Assembly (NCBI RefSeq): GCF_000300005.1
Contig: NC_018691.1
Location: 620,001-684,000 of the forward strand
Source: Alloalcanivorax dieselolei B5
Lineage (GTDB): Bacteria > Pseudomonadota > Gammaproteobacteria > Pseudomonadales > Alcanivoracaceae
DNA: 64,000 bases
Reading direction: 5' to 3'
Under the pieces are notes generated by a model. It was not told where the DNA came from. It worked only from the letters and a program-made list of their open reading frames with translations, and did no database searches. Below are positions 50,828-59,908 of the stretch, in pieces. Numbering within the stretch: position 1 is the first letter of the stretch; every line of letters begins with the position of its first letter. The position numbers were made by a program, and so were the translations under genes.

Positions 50828-51751
50828 ATGTCCATGGCTGATAGAGATGGTGTTATCTGGCTGGATGGTAAACTGGTGCCCTGGCGCGACGCCAAGGTGC
50901 ACGTGCTGACGCATTCCCTGCATTACGGCATGGGCGTGTTCGAAGGCGTGCGGGCCTACGAGACCGACAAGGGACCGGCTATCTTCCGCCTGCGGGAGCA
51001 CACGGACCGGCTCTTCAACAGCGCGCATATTCTCAACATGAAGGTGCCGTACGCCAAGGATGTGATCAACCAGGCGCAAATCGACGTGGTACGGGAAAAC
51101 AAGCTTCCCCACGCGTACCTGCGTCCGCTGGTGTTCTACGGAAGCGAAGGCATGGGCCTGCGCGCCGCCGGCCTTAACGTGCATGTGGCCGTGGCCGCCT
51201 GGGAATGGCCGTCCTACATGTCTCCGGAAGCGCTGGAGCTGGGTATCAAGGTGCGTACCTCCAGCTACACCCGCCATCACGTGAACATCACCATGTGCAA
51301 GGCGAAGTCTTCCGGCAGCTACATGAACTCCATGCTGGCGTTGAACGAGGCCCTCTCCGGTGGTGCCGATGAAGCCCTGCTGCTGGATAACGAAGGTTAT
51401 GTGGCCGAAGGCTCCGGTGAGAATGTGTTCCTGATCCGTGACAAGGTGCTGTACACCCCGGAACTGACCTCCTGTCTGGACGGCATCACCCGCAAGACCA
51501 TCATCCAACTGGCCGAGGAACGGGGCTATAAGGTCCGTGAGAAGCGTCTCACCCGGGACGAGTTCTACATCGCCGACGAAGCCTTCTTCACCGGCACCGC
51601 GGCTGAGGTGACGCCAATCCGTGAGCTGGACGGCCGTATCATCGGTGAAGGCAAGCGGGGGCCAATCACCGAGCAGTTGCAGGCGGTGTACTTCGATCTG
51701 GTGCGCGGCAAGCTGGACGAGTACCAGAACTGGCTCACCTTCGCGGTCTGA
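50828..51751 (+). CDS. ilvE: Branched-chain amino-acid aminotransferase
   Basis: A 307-residue class IV PLP aminotransferase for the last step of Ile, Leu and Val synthesis. HSLHYGMGVFEGVRAYET, the PLP lysine Lys160 in MCKAKSSGSYMNSMLALNEA, GYVAEGSGENVFLIRD and FFTGTAAEVTPIRELDGR are typical. Three near starts exist; ATG 50828 has the best distance (10 nt) from GGGAG at 50813-50817. The glnE-ilvE-waaF order is also seen in Pseudomonas. Confidence 0.95.
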   Translation: MSMADRDGVIWLDGKLVPWRDAKVHVLTHSLHYGMGVFEGVRAYETDKGPAIFRLREHTDRLFNSAHILNMKVPYAKDVINQAQIDVVRENKLPHAYLRPLVFYGSEGMGLRAAGLNVHVAVAAWEWPSYMSPEALELGIKVRTSSYTRHHVNITMCKAKSSGSYMNSMLALNEALSGGADEALLLDNEGYVAEGSGENVFLIRDKVLYTPELTSCLDGITRKTIIQLAEERGYKVREKRLTRDEFYIADEAFFTGTAAEVTPIRELDGRIIGEGKRGPITEQLQAVYFDLVRGKLDEYQNWLTFAV

Positions 51752-51777
51752 GACGCGAAGCGGACGCCTGACGCCTG

Positions 51778-52821
51778 ATGTCCGAATCCCAGCGCATCCT
51801 TGTCGTCGGCCCCTCGTGGGTGGGTGACATGGTGATGGCGCAGACCCTGTTCGCCGAGCTGCAACGGCAACAGGACTGCGCCATCGATGTTCTGGCGCCT
51901 GCCTGGTGCCGGCCCTTGTTATCGCGCATGCCGGAAGTGCGTGCCCCTCTTGATTTGCCGTTCGACCATGGCGATCTGAAACTGGCTGCCCGCCGGACGC
52001 TGGGTCGCTCCCTGCGCGGTCGCTACGATCAATGCTTCGTTTTACCCAACTCTCTGAAATCCGCGTTGGTGCCCTTTTGGGCCCGGGTGCCGGTACGCAC
52101 CGGGTGGCGTGGCGAGATGCGCTATGGCCTGCTCAACGACGTCCGGGTACTCGATAAGCAGCGTCATCCCTTGATGGTGCAGCGTTTCGTTGCCCTGGCG
52201 TTGCCTGCCGAGGCCTCTCCGCCGCCGCTTGAGACGATCACGCCGCCGCATCTGGTGGTCAGTGAGGACAGCCTGGAACAGGCACTGCGGGCCCACGGTT
52301 TGAATCCGGATGTGCCGGTGCTCGGGCTTTGCCCCGGTGCGGAGTTCGGCCCGGCCAAGCGCTGGCCGGAATACCACTACGCCGAGGTGGCTCGGGACTG
52401 GATCAGTACCCGCGGCGGCCAGGTCTGGATTTTCGGCTCCGGCAAGGACCTGCCCGTGGCGGAAGCCATTCGCGATGCGCTGCCCGGGGCGCAGCGGTCG
52501 TCGGTACAGTTGCTGGCCGGTAACACCAGCCTGGAACAAGCGGTGGATTTGCTGTCCGCCACTGATGCCGTGGTCAGCAACGATTCGGGACTGATGCACA
52601 TCGCCGCCGCTCTTGGCCGTCCGTTGGTGGCGGTTTACGGCTCCACCTCTCCGGACTTCACGCCACCACTGGGTTCGGCGGTGCGGGTGGTGCGTCTGGG
52701 ACTGGATTGCAGTCCCTGTTTCCAGCGTGAATGCCCCCTGGGCCATCTCAATTGCTTGCGCCAGCTGGAACCGGCGCGGGTGATCTCTGCTTTGCAGGAT
52801 CTGGCCGTCAAGGAGGATTGA
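51778..52821 (+). CDS. waaF: ADP-heptose:LPS heptosyltransferase II WaaF
   Basis: A 347-residue GT9 glycosyltransferase that adds the second heptose of the inner LPS core. Conserved: ILVVGPSWVGDMVMAQTLFAELQ, the Asp in FDHGDLKL, GLCPGAEFGPAKRWPEYHYAEVA, and SNDSGLMHIAAALGRPLVAVYGSTSPDFTPP. Start of the LPS-core gene run; the next gene begins two bases later. Confidence 0.95.
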   Translation: MSESQRILVVGPSWVGDMVMAQTLFAELQRQQDCAIDVLAPAWCRPLLSRMPEVRAPLDLPFDHGDLKLAARRTLGRSLRGRYDQCFVLPNSLKSALVPFWARVPVRTGWRGEMRYGLLNDVRVLDKQRHPLMVQRFVALALPAEASPPPLETITPPHLVVSEDSLEQALRAHGLNPDVPVLGLCPGAEFGPAKRWPEYHYAEVARDWISTRGGQVWIFGSGKDLPVAEAIRDALPGAQRSSVQLLAGNTSLEQAVDLLSATDAVVSNDSGLMHIAAALGRPLVAVYGSTSPDFTPPLGSAVRVVRLGLDCSPCFQRECPLGHLNCLRQLEPARVISALQDLAVKED

Positions 52822-52823
52822 GG

Positions 52824-53597
52824 GTGCGTATACCCCAGAAATACATTGATCCGGATTGGCGCCCGGCGCTGATCAGCCGGCGCCTGGATCACGCCGCTGC
52901 CTGGCTGGCGTTGCCGGACAAGGAACTGGTGGATGAACCCAACCTGCGCTATGGCGGCAGCATGCACGTCTATTGTCTGCGAATGGACGATGGCACGGCG
53001 TCGAGTCACAACCTCTATATCAAATGCCAGTGCAATCAGCGTCGGCGGTCTCCGCGCCATCCTCTGCGGGGGCGGGCCACCCTGGAAACGGAGTTCAGAG
53101 CGCTGTCCGCCTGCTTGAAAAAGGGTGTGCCGGTGGCGCGGCCGGTGTTTTTCGATCACTTCGTCGATGACAACGGTGATGAGCATTATGTCCTGGTGAG
53201 CCTGGGACTGGACGGCTTCCAGAGTCTCGATCAAATCGATATGCCGGCACTGCCGCCGGCGCGGCGCCGGCGTTTGCTGGAAGACGTGGGAATGACGCTG
53301 CGTTTCATGCATCTGCGGGGCTTTGCCCATCGCAATCTCTACCCCAAGCATGTGTTCGTGGCCTGGCGGCCGGCACTGGAGCGGTTCGACGTCCGTTTCA
53401 TCGATCTGGAAAAGACCCACCTGTTCACCGGATTCCGGCACCTGTTCCGCGATTTGGAAAGCCTGGCGCGGCGCAGCAAGAATGTCAGCCGCCGCGATCA
53501 ACTCCGGTTTCTCAAGTATTACCTGGACACCGGCCATCTCAGCGAGGATGGCAAAATTCTCGCCCGCTGGCTGGCTCGTAAACTGCGTTATCGTTGA
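52824..53597 (+). CDS. InaA-type lipopolysaccharide kinase family protein
   Basis: A 257-residue member of the WaaP/InaA kinase-like family. It has an N-lobe with LYIKCQC (possible ATP-binding Lys), LETEFRALSACLKKGVPVARPVFF, the catalytic-loop region FAHRNLYPKHVFV, and FIDLEKTHLF as the metal-binding segment. The position that is HRD in WaaP reads HRN here, so kinase activity is uncertain, though InaA relatives often vary at this point. GTG start with AGGAGG (52811-52816) 7 nt upstream, overlapping nothing. Lies between waaF and waaC, so a core-sugar phosphorylation role is likely. Confidence 0.82.
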   Translation: MRIPQKYIDPDWRPALISRRLDHAAAWLALPDKELVDEPNLRYGGSMHVYCLRMDDGTASSHNLYIKCQCNQRRRSPRHPLRGRATLETEFRALSACLKKGVPVARPVFFDHFVDDNGDEHYVLVSLGLDGFQSLDQIDMPALPPARRRRLLEDVGMTLRFMHLRGFAHRNLYPKHVFVAWRPALERFDVRFIDLEKTHLFTGFRHLFRDLESLARRSKNVSRRDQLRFLKYYLDTGHLSEDGKILARWLARKLRYR

Positions 53598-53642
53598 TAG
53601 ACCGCTATGATGGCGGGCGACCTCTAACAGGCCAGGAAGCAC

Positions 53643-54674
53643 ATGCGTGTTCTGCTGATCAAAACCTCGTCCATGGGGGACGTGATCCACACCCTGCCGG
53701 CGTTGACCGACGCCCAGGCGGTGGTGCCCGGATTGCGTGTGGACTGGGTGGTGGAAGAAGCCTTTGCGGATCTGGCGGGTCGGCACCCGGCGGTGGAGCA
53801 GGTGTTGCCCTGTGCTTTGCGCCGCTGGCGCCGCCATCCTTTGAGGGTTCGCCGCAGCGGTGAATGGGGCGGTTTCAGAGCACGCCTTCAGGCGACCGAA
53901 TACGACGCGGTGATCGACGCCCAGGGGTTGATCAAGAGCGCTTTCCTGACACGGCTGGCGCACGGGCCCAAGTACGGCCTTGACCGCACCTCCGCCCGGG
54001 AGGCCTTGTCGGCCCGAGTACTGGATCATCCATTGCCGATCCCCCGTGGCGGGCACGCGGTCAGCCGGGTGCGGGAGCTGTTCGCCCGCGTGTTCGGCTA
54101 CACCACGCCGGACAGCGCCCCGGACTACGGTTTGCACAGGCAACAGGAGGCGCGCTCTCTACTGACTCCGGGCGCGAACCTGGTGTTTTGCCACGGCACC
54201 ACCTGGCCCACCAAGCACTACCCCGAAGCGTTCTGGCGCGAACTGGTGGAATGGGCCGATGAGGCCGGACACCGCGTGCACCTGCCCTGGGGCGATGAAG
54301 CCGAAAAACGCCGGGCGGAACGGCTGGTTCGTGGCGTGCCCGGCGCGCGAGTGCTGCCGCGCCTGTCATTGGAGGCGCTCACCGAACGATTCCTCGGCTG
54401 GGATGCCTTCATTGCCGTGGACACTGGACTGGCTCATCTGGCCGCCGCCACCGGCATGCCCGGGGTGGCGCTGTACGGCCCCACCGACCCGCGGCTGACC
54501 GGTGTCTGGGGCAGCCGCGCCCAGTCCCTGGGCGCGGAATTTCCCTGCGCGCCCTGTGTGCAGGAGAAATGCACCTACCGGGGCAGTCTGGGCAAAGGGG
54601 TGGAACCACCCTGCTTCAGCAGTCTGAAACCGCAGTGGGTGTGGCAGCGGCTGCTGGAGGTCACGGATCCATGA
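53643..54674 (+). CDS. waaC: ADP-heptose:LPS heptosyltransferase I WaaC
   Basis: A 343-residue GT9 enzyme that transfers the first heptose to Kdo-lipid A. Features: MRVLLIKTSSMGDVIHTLPALTDAQ, VDWVVEEAFADLAGRHPAVEQVLPCALRRWRR, YDAVIDAQGLIKSAFL, FCHGTTWPTKHYPEAFWRELV and IAVDTGLAHLAAATGMPGVALYGPTDPRLTGVWG. Overlaps waaG by ATGA. Confidence 0.95.
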   Translation: MRVLLIKTSSMGDVIHTLPALTDAQAVVPGLRVDWVVEEAFADLAGRHPAVEQVLPCALRRWRRHPLRVRRSGEWGGFRARLQATEYDAVIDAQGLIKSAFLTRLAHGPKYGLDRTSAREALSARVLDHPLPIPRGGHAVSRVRELFARVFGYTTPDSAPDYGLHRQQEARSLLTPGANLVFCHGTTWPTKHYPEAFWRELVEWADEAGHRVHLPWGDEAEKRRAERLVRGVPGARVLPRLSLEALTERFLGWDAFIAVDTGLAHLAAATGMPGVALYGPTDPRLTGVWGSRAQSLGAEFPCAPCVQEKCTYRGSLGKGVEPPCFSSLKPQWVWQRLLEVTDP

Positions 54675-55750
54675 AGCTGGCCTTTGTGTTGTTTGAATAC
54701 TTCCCCTATGGCGGCCTGCAGCGGGACATGCTCGCCATCGCCCGGGAGGCACAGTCCCGGGGGCAGGAGGTCACGGTGTTCACCCGCGCCTGGCACGGTG
54801 CGCCGGAACCCGGGCTGGCGGTGGAAACCTTGCCGGTGCACGACGGCATGAACCATGTTCGCGATGATCGCTTCGCCCGGCAGGTGCGGGACCGACTGGC
54901 AGGCTTCGACAGCGTGGTGGGCTTCAACAAAATGCCGGGACTGGATTGGTATTACGCCGCCGACGGCTGCCTGGCGGCCCGTTATCGGGGCGTGCGGCGC
55001 TGGCTTTCCCGCTACCGCGACAAACTGGCCAAGGAAGCCGCGGTGTTCGGTGCGGACGCCGCCACCCGGATCCTCTCTATTTCGCCGCCTCAGCGAGCCT
55101 TGTACCAACGCCACTACGGTACCGCCGACGAGCGCTTCGTGGATCTGCCGCCGGGCATCCGCCGTGACCGCATCCCGCCGGAGGACTACGCCTCCCGCCG
55201 TCAACGCCTGCGAGCCGGGCTGGGGCTGGCCGAGGACACGCCGATGTTGCTGTTCGTCGGTTCCGGTTTTCGCACCAAGGGGTTGGATCGCGCCATCGCG
55301 TTGTTGCCGGATTTGCCGGAGCGGATCCCTTTGTATGTGGTGGGCGATGATAACCCGGCGCCTTACCTGCGCCGTGCCCGCCGTCTGGGGGTGCGGGACC
55401 GTGTGCACTTCATGGGCGGTCAGGATAACGTGGCGGAATGGCTGTGGAGCGCGGACCTGCTGCTCCATCCCGCCTATGCGGAGAATACCGGCACCGTACT
55501 GCTGGAAGCGGCGGTGGCCGGCTTGCCAGTGCTGACCACTCCGGTTTGCGGTTACGCGCCCTATATTGAGCGGGCAAACATGGGCAAGGTCAGTGCCGAA
55601 CCCTCAGCCACCGACGTTAAGGCACTGATGGCCACGTCACGGGACCAATGGCGTCAGCGTGGCAGGGCGTTCGCCGAGAGCGCGGATATCTACCATCTGG
55701 TGCGTCACGCGGTGGACGCTATCGAACGCCATCCAAGGAAGTCTTCATGA
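54671..55750 (+). CDS. waaG: LPS core glucosyltransferase WaaG (GT4 family)
   Basis: A 359-residue GT-B glycosyltransferase. The N-terminal MKLAFVLFEYFPYGGLQRDMLAIAREAQSRGQEVTVFTRAWHG and GFNKMPGLDWYYAADGCLAARY are typical of WaaG, and the GT4 signature PAYAENTGTVLLEAAVAGLPVLTTPVCGYAPYI lies near the C terminus. It adds the first outer-core hexose. ATG 54671 overlaps the waaC stop; it also overlaps waaP by ATGA. Confidence 0.94.
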   Translation: MKLAFVLFEYFPYGGLQRDMLAIAREAQSRGQEVTVFTRAWHGAPEPGLAVETLPVHDGMNHVRDDRFARQVRDRLAGFDSVVGFNKMPGLDWYYAADGCLAARYRGVRRWLSRYRDKLAKEAAVFGADAATRILSISPPQRALYQRHYGTADERFVDLPPGIRRDRIPPEDYASRRQRLRAGLGLAEDTPMLLFVGSGFRTKGLDRAIALLPDLPERIPLYVVGDDNPAPYLRRARRLGVRDRVHFMGGQDNVAEWLWSADLLLHPAYAENTGTVLLEAAVAGLPVLTTPVCGYAPYIERANMGKVSAEPSATDVKALMATSRDQWRQRGRAFAESADIYHLVRHAVDAIERHPRKSS

Positions 55751-56592
55751 CGCTGTATCTGCGTGACGATCTGGCCGAGGTCTGGCGTGGCGAAGACCCG
55801 TTCGAACAGGCCGCCCGCCAACAGGGGGAGGTGTTCCGGGAGCGGGAGGGGCGCCGCACACTGCGTTTCCAGACCGGGCGCGGGCATTATTTTCTCAAGT
55901 ACCACGGTGGCATCGGCTGGGGTGAAATCCTCAAGAATCTGACCCAGGCCAAACTGCCGATCCTCGGCGCCATGTCGGAAGTGCGCGCCATTCGCCGGGT
56001 GGCGGAAGCCGGGCTGGATACGCTCACCATCGTCGGCTATGGCGAACGCGGCCTCAACCCGGCGTCACGGCAAAGTTTCCTGGTCACCGAGGAATTGCTG
56101 GACACCGTGAGCCTGGAAGAGCTCGGCGAAACCTGGCGCGACAACCCGCCGCCGGCGGCCTTTAAATGGGCCTTGATCCGGCGTGTGGCGGAGATTGCCA
56201 AACGCATGCACGATGCTGGTGTGAACCACCGTGATTTCTACCTGGGGCATTTCCTGATGCCCCGGGATGCGGCCGCCGCGCACGATGCCACCGCGCCGTT
56301 GTATCTGATTGACCTGCACCGCTCCCAGGTGCGCGGGCGGGTGCCGCGTCGCTGGCGGGTCAAGGATCTGGGCGGCTTGTATTTCTCCACCGCCCGCTTT
56401 TCTCTGACCCGGCGCGATGTGCTGCGCTTCGTACGGATCTACACCGACATGCCGTTACGGGAAGCGCTCAGCGACAAGACGCCGCTACTGAATGCCAGTC
56501 GTCGCGAGGGCGAGCGCATCTATCAGCGCTACTTCGAAAAAACACCGACGTTTCCGTTGCCGTTCGCCGAGCATCCGGGAAAGGATATCTGA
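55747..56592 (+). CDS. waaP: LPS core heptose(I) kinase WaaP/RfaP
   Basis: A 281-residue kinase-fold enzyme that phosphorylates heptose I. It has the N-lobe FQTGRGHYFLKYHGGIGWGEILKNLTQAKLPILGAMSEVRAI, the catalytic loop GVNHRDFYLGHFL with HRD intact, and LYLIDLHRSQVR for magnesium. C-terminal segment LGGLYFSTARFSLTRRDVLRFVRIY is also typical. ATG 55747 overlaps the waaG stop by four bases. Confidence 0.94.
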   Translation: MTLYLRDDLAEVWRGEDPFEQAARQQGEVFREREGRRTLRFQTGRGHYFLKYHGGIGWGEILKNLTQAKLPILGAMSEVRAIRRVAEAGLDTLTIVGYGERGLNPASRQSFLVTEELLDTVSLEELGETWRDNPPPAAFKWALIRRVAEIAKRMHDAGVNHRDFYLGHFLMPRDAAAAHDATAPLYLIDLHRSQVRGRVPRRWRVKDLGGLYFSTARFSLTRRDVLRFVRIYTDMPLREALSDKTPLLNASRREGERIYQRYFEKTPTFPLPFAEHPGKDI

Positions 56593-56594
56593 TC

Positions 56595-57500
56595 ATGAGT
56601 GCGGCGTTTTCGGTGGTCATTCCGGCCTATAACTACGCTCACTGCCTGGAACGGGCGGTAAAGTCGGTATTGGCCCAGGACTATCCGCATTTTGAAGTGC
56701 TGGTGATCGACGACGGGTCCACCGACAACACGCTTGAGGTCATGGAGAGGCTGGTTTCGGAGAGCGCCGGGCCGTTACGGTGTCTGACGCAGCGTAACCG
56801 TGGTCCGGCCGCGACACGTGCCAGAGGCGTGGAAGAAACGTCCAATGAATGGCTGATTTTTCTGGATGCGGATGATGAGCTGTGCGCCGGGGCGCTCTCT
56901 GCTTTCGCCAGCAGCGTGCAGGCTCACCCGCAGGCGAAGGTGGTGATCGCGGGGCATTATGCTTTGACGGAAGGGAAAGTCGTGCCGGTTCCTCCCGGGC
57001 CCGTTGGCGATGACCAGGAGCGCAACTTCGCCCTTTATTTAAATAAAAAAATCCAATTCAGCAATGGCGCCAGCGCTATCCACCGGGAGGCGTTTGCCAC
57101 GGTGGACTTCCGTGAAGAGCTGCGTCATACCGAGGATATGCCGGTGTTTGCCCATCTGCTGGCTTGCTACACGGCCGTGGCATTGCCTGAGCCATTGTTG
57201 AACGTGCATAAACACCCGGGTAGCCGCCGGAATGATCTGCAGGCCGCCTTGTCGGTGGGAATGGCATTGGAACAGCAGATATTCGAGAACAACGGCTTGC
57301 CCTCCTGGGCAATGGCGTACCGGAAGCCGTACCGGGCCCGCCGTGCCTTGTCGCTGCTGAAGCTGGCGGATAGAGGGGGATGGCCGGATCTGGTTCAACG
57401 CTTTTATTTTCAGGCATTGCGTGCCGCCCCCGGGCTGGCTTTGCGGCCCCGTTATGTACGCCGGCTGATTGCCAGCCTGTTTAAAAAGGGGGCTGCATGA
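56595..57500 (+). CDS. Family 2 glycosyltransferase
   Basis: A 301-residue GT-A enzyme. It begins FSVVIPAYNYAHCLERAVKSVLAQDYPHFEVLVIDDGSTDNTLEVMERL, followed by RNRGPAATRARGVEETSNEWLIFLDADDELC with the metal-binding DxD (DADD). The C-terminal part is basic and probably membrane-associated. It likely adds a sugar to the outer core; the sugar is unknown. Two bp after waaP; overlaps the next gene by ATGA. Confidence 0.88.
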   Translation: MSAAFSVVIPAYNYAHCLERAVKSVLAQDYPHFEVLVIDDGSTDNTLEVMERLVSESAGPLRCLTQRNRGPAATRARGVEETSNEWLIFLDADDELCAGALSAFASSVQAHPQAKVVIAGHYALTEGKVVPVPPGPVGDDQERNFALYLNKKIQFSNGASAIHREAFATVDFREELRHTEDMPVFAHLLACYTAVALPEPLLNVHKHPGSRRNDLQAALSVGMALEQQIFENNGLPSWAMAYRKPYRARRALSLLKLADRGGWPDLVQRFYFQALRAAPGLALRPRYVRRLIASLFKKGAA

Positions 57501-58828
57501 CCGGTGATTCTCCGTTGTCACTGTCGCAACTCTCCCGTCGCGATTGGGGGGAGGTGGCCGCATTCACTCTGATGGTTGGTGATGAACCTTTATATGCGGA
57601 TCGCATCCTGCGTCATCTGCCGGGACGGCGGCTGGCCATGCGCGCGCGCTGGCGCGGTGAGCTGGTGTTCGCGAAGTTGTTCTTTCAACCCGAGGCGGAG
57701 AAAGCCGCTCCGGAACAGGAGCGGCAAAAGGCGCTCCTGGCCGCTGGTCTGCCCACCCCTGAGCCTCTGGGGCTGCACCAGTTGGACGATGGTACGGTGG
57801 CGTTGACCCGATGGTGTGAAGGGGAGCCCGCGGGTGCCGCCCTTCGTCACCAGGAAGACCAAGTGATGCCGGCTGTGCTGGACAGCGTTTTTGGGTTATA
57901 TCAAGCCGGTTGGCGCCAGCGCGATCTGCATCTGGATAATTTTCTGTTCGACGGCCGGCAAGCACTGATTCTTGACGCGGGTGATATTGACACCCTGCCT
58001 GAAGGCAGGCGCCGACCGGGAGCCATCCTTGATAACCTGGCGCTGTTTTGTGCTCAGGCTCCCCTGGATTTGCATGACACTTTGCTGAATCGGGTGGCGG
58101 CTGCTCTGAGCGAACGAGGGCTGCCGTCAGCCCGTTTAAAAGCCCGGGTACATCGCCATTCCATACGGCGGATCGCCAGTGCTCTGAGGAAATGGCGCCG
58201 GGCGTCGTCGGCTATTGCCAGTCATAGCGACGAGCATGGTGACTGGCTCGTGCAGCGTGCCTTGCCGGACGAAGAAAAAAAGACGCTGGCCAGAGCGTTG
58301 GTGGCGCCGGATTCCCTGCCATTAATAAAAAAGGGCAGTCGTATCAGCGTTCATGGTGATGAGCATTGGGTGATCAAGCACTACCGCGATACCAGTTGGA
58401 AGGCGCGTCTGAAACAGCGCTGGTTTCGTGGCAGAGCCGATGTGTCCTGGTTGATGGGCTGGACCTGGGCGCTGTTGGGCATACCAACACCGCGTCCCGT
58501 CATGCTGCTAAGGCGTCGCGATGCCCAGGCAGTGATCGCCTTTCCCCGTATAGACAGTGTAGCGCTAAGCTATCTGATGGAGCATGATCCACCCCGAGCG
58601 CATCGTATCGCGCCGCAAGCTGAGTATTGGTTGGATAGGCTTCATGGCGCCGGATTTTGGCACGGTGACACCAAAGCGCAGAACGTTTTGGTGGATGCCC
58701 TGGAACATATTCATTGGATTGACCTGGACGGTGCCGGATTCAGTCGCTGGCACGAACGAGGGGTGCGTAAGGGTAAGCGGGAAATGAAACGTTTCCATGA
58801 CAATTGGAAGCAATTCTCCGGGAACTAG
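57497..58828 (+). CDS. Protein with two tandem WaaP/InaA-like kinase domains
   Basis: A 443-residue cytoplasmic protein built of two kinase-like units. Unit 1 (about 1-225) has LVFAKLFF (Lys60), QRDLHLDNFLF (141-151) and LILDAGDID (Mg-binding Asp). Unit 2 (about 275-443) has HWVIKHYRDTSW, FWHGDTKAQNVLV (HGD at 389-391, Asn396) and IHWIDLDGAGF. Both retain plausible catalytic residues. It probably phosphorylates two positions of the LPS core, or one unit may be regulatory. It overlaps the GT2 gene, and its stop overlaps that of the convergent GT4 gene. Confidence 0.78.
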   Translation: MTGDSPLSLSQLSRRDWGEVAAFTLMVGDEPLYADRILRHLPGRRLAMRARWRGELVFAKLFFQPEAEKAAPEQERQKALLAAGLPTPEPLGLHQLDDGTVALTRWCEGEPAGAALRHQEDQVMPAVLDSVFGLYQAGWRQRDLHLDNFLFDGRQALILDAGDIDTLPEGRRRPGAILDNLALFCAQAPLDLHDTLLNRVAAALSERGLPSARLKARVHRHSIRRIASALRKWRRASSAIASHSDEHGDWLVQRALPDEEKKTLARALVAPDSLPLIKKGSRISVHGDEHWVIKHYRDTSWKARLKQRWFRGRADVSWLMGWTWALLGIPTPRPVMLLRRRDAQAVIAFPRIDSVALSYLMEHDPPRAHRIAPQAEYWLDRLHGAGFWHGDTKAQNVLVDALEHIHWIDLDGAGFSRWHERGVRKGKREMKRFHDNWKQFSGN

Positions 58829-58846
58829 CCTAGAGCTAGTTCCCGG
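58818..58846. terminator. Bidirectional hairpin over two overlapping stop codons
   Basis: Perfect 11-bp inverted repeat CCGGGAACTAG / CTAGTTCCCGG with a 7-nt loop. Its left arm contains the TAG of the double-kinase gene (58826-58828) and the complementary TAG of the minus-strand GT4 gene (58827-58825). No T run follows. Confidence 0.6.
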
Positions 58847-59907
58847 AAAGCCTGATGGTATTGCTCGATTCCAAACTTGTCTTCCATTACCTGATGCTGC
58901 GCTTTTGCTATTGTTCGGAGATCGCTCTCGGTGCATGTGGTCAGAGTGAGCAAGCGTTTGGCAAGCGCCTGACTATCTTGAGGCGGCAGCGTCCATTCGG
59001 GATTCGGTAGAATTTCCGGTATACCTCCTACGGAGGTGCCAAAAGCGGGGACTCCTGCACTAATTGCTTCCAATATGGAAATTGGCAGCCCTTCGCTCAC
59101 CGATGGCATAATAAAGACGTCGAAGGCACTCAGATAGCGATAAGCATTTTTGAAAGGGCCGCAGAGAAATAGCCGATTCTGAAGAGCTTGCTGTTTGATC
59201 TGTGCCTTAAGAGCGGCCTCTTCGCTTCCTCCACCAATGATAGCCACTGGAAGAGCCGCAGGTTCCTTTGCCAGCGCGTGGACCAGATAGCGGTGTCCTT
59301 TCACTCGATGCAAGCGCCCGATGGTGCCCGCCAGACGGCCGACATGACTAGGGATGCCGAGGGCTTTGCGAGCTTCCTCCCGTGAAAGAATGTTATTTTG
59401 AACCAATTCTTCGTTTACTGCGTTACGAATGACTTTTACCTGCTTAGAGGAAAATCCACTTCGAACTAAATCCTCAGCCACAGCTTCGGAAACGGCAACG
59501 ATAGTCCAACTGCGCAGCCATAAACGGAGAAAGAGCTTCCTTCGAGGTTTTCGGAACTGCCCGATGCCATGAATGACCGCGATTTTTCTAGGTATATTCA
59601 GGAAAAGCTGCATTAGAGCTATCAGAATCGTTGGGGTGACGCGGTGGGTTATGACAACATCAAGTGAGGCTCGCCTGAGCTTGGTTAATAATTCGATCAA
59701 AACGGAGAATCGAACCCGTTTTAGCTGCTTTTTGGTGAAGTGGCAGTGTACCATATTGCAGTTCAGGCGGTTTTCTGCGTGGTTGCTATCACCATGCAGA
59801 ACGTAGAAGTCGAACTGGTGATCTGGGAAAGCGCGAGCGACCTCCTCGAATAGATCAACTCCTTGAACCGTGGTGTTGGCGTATTTGCAAATCTGGGCGA
59901 TGCGCAT
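58825..59907 (-). CDS. Family 4 glycosyltransferase
   Basis: A 360-residue GT-B enzyme. The N-terminal half carries MRIAQICKYANTTVQGVDLFEEVARAFPDHQFDFYVLHG and AVIHGIGQFRKPRRKLFL; the C-terminal half carries GTIGRLHRVKGHRYLVHALA and the GT4 donor-binding motif PSVSEGLPISILEAISAGVPAFGTSVGGIPEIL. The acceptor is probably an LPS or surface-glycan intermediate. The gene is clearly poorer in G+C than its neighbours (see the 60-base count in the findings). ATG 59907 lies one base after the upstream gene's stop; a longer in-frame start would overlap that gene. Confidence 0.87.
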   Translation of the reverse strand: MRIAQICKYANTTVQGVDLFEEVARAFPDHQFDFYVLHGDSNHAENRLNCNMVHCHFTKKQLKRVRFSVLIELLTKLRRASLDVVITHRVTPTILIALMQLFLNIPRKIAVIHGIGQFRKPRRKLFLRLWLRSWTIVAVSEAVAEDLVRSGFSSKQVKVIRNAVNEELVQNNILSREEARKALGIPSHVGRLAGTIGRLHRVKGHRYLVHALAKEPAALPVAIIGGGSEEAALKAQIKQQALQNRLFLCGPFKNAYRYLSAFDVFIMPSVSEGLPISILEAISAGVPAFGTSVGGIPEILPNPEWTLPPQDSQALAKRLLTLTTCTESDLRTIAKAQHQVMEDKFGIEQYHQAFRELALG

Positions 59908-59908
59908 C

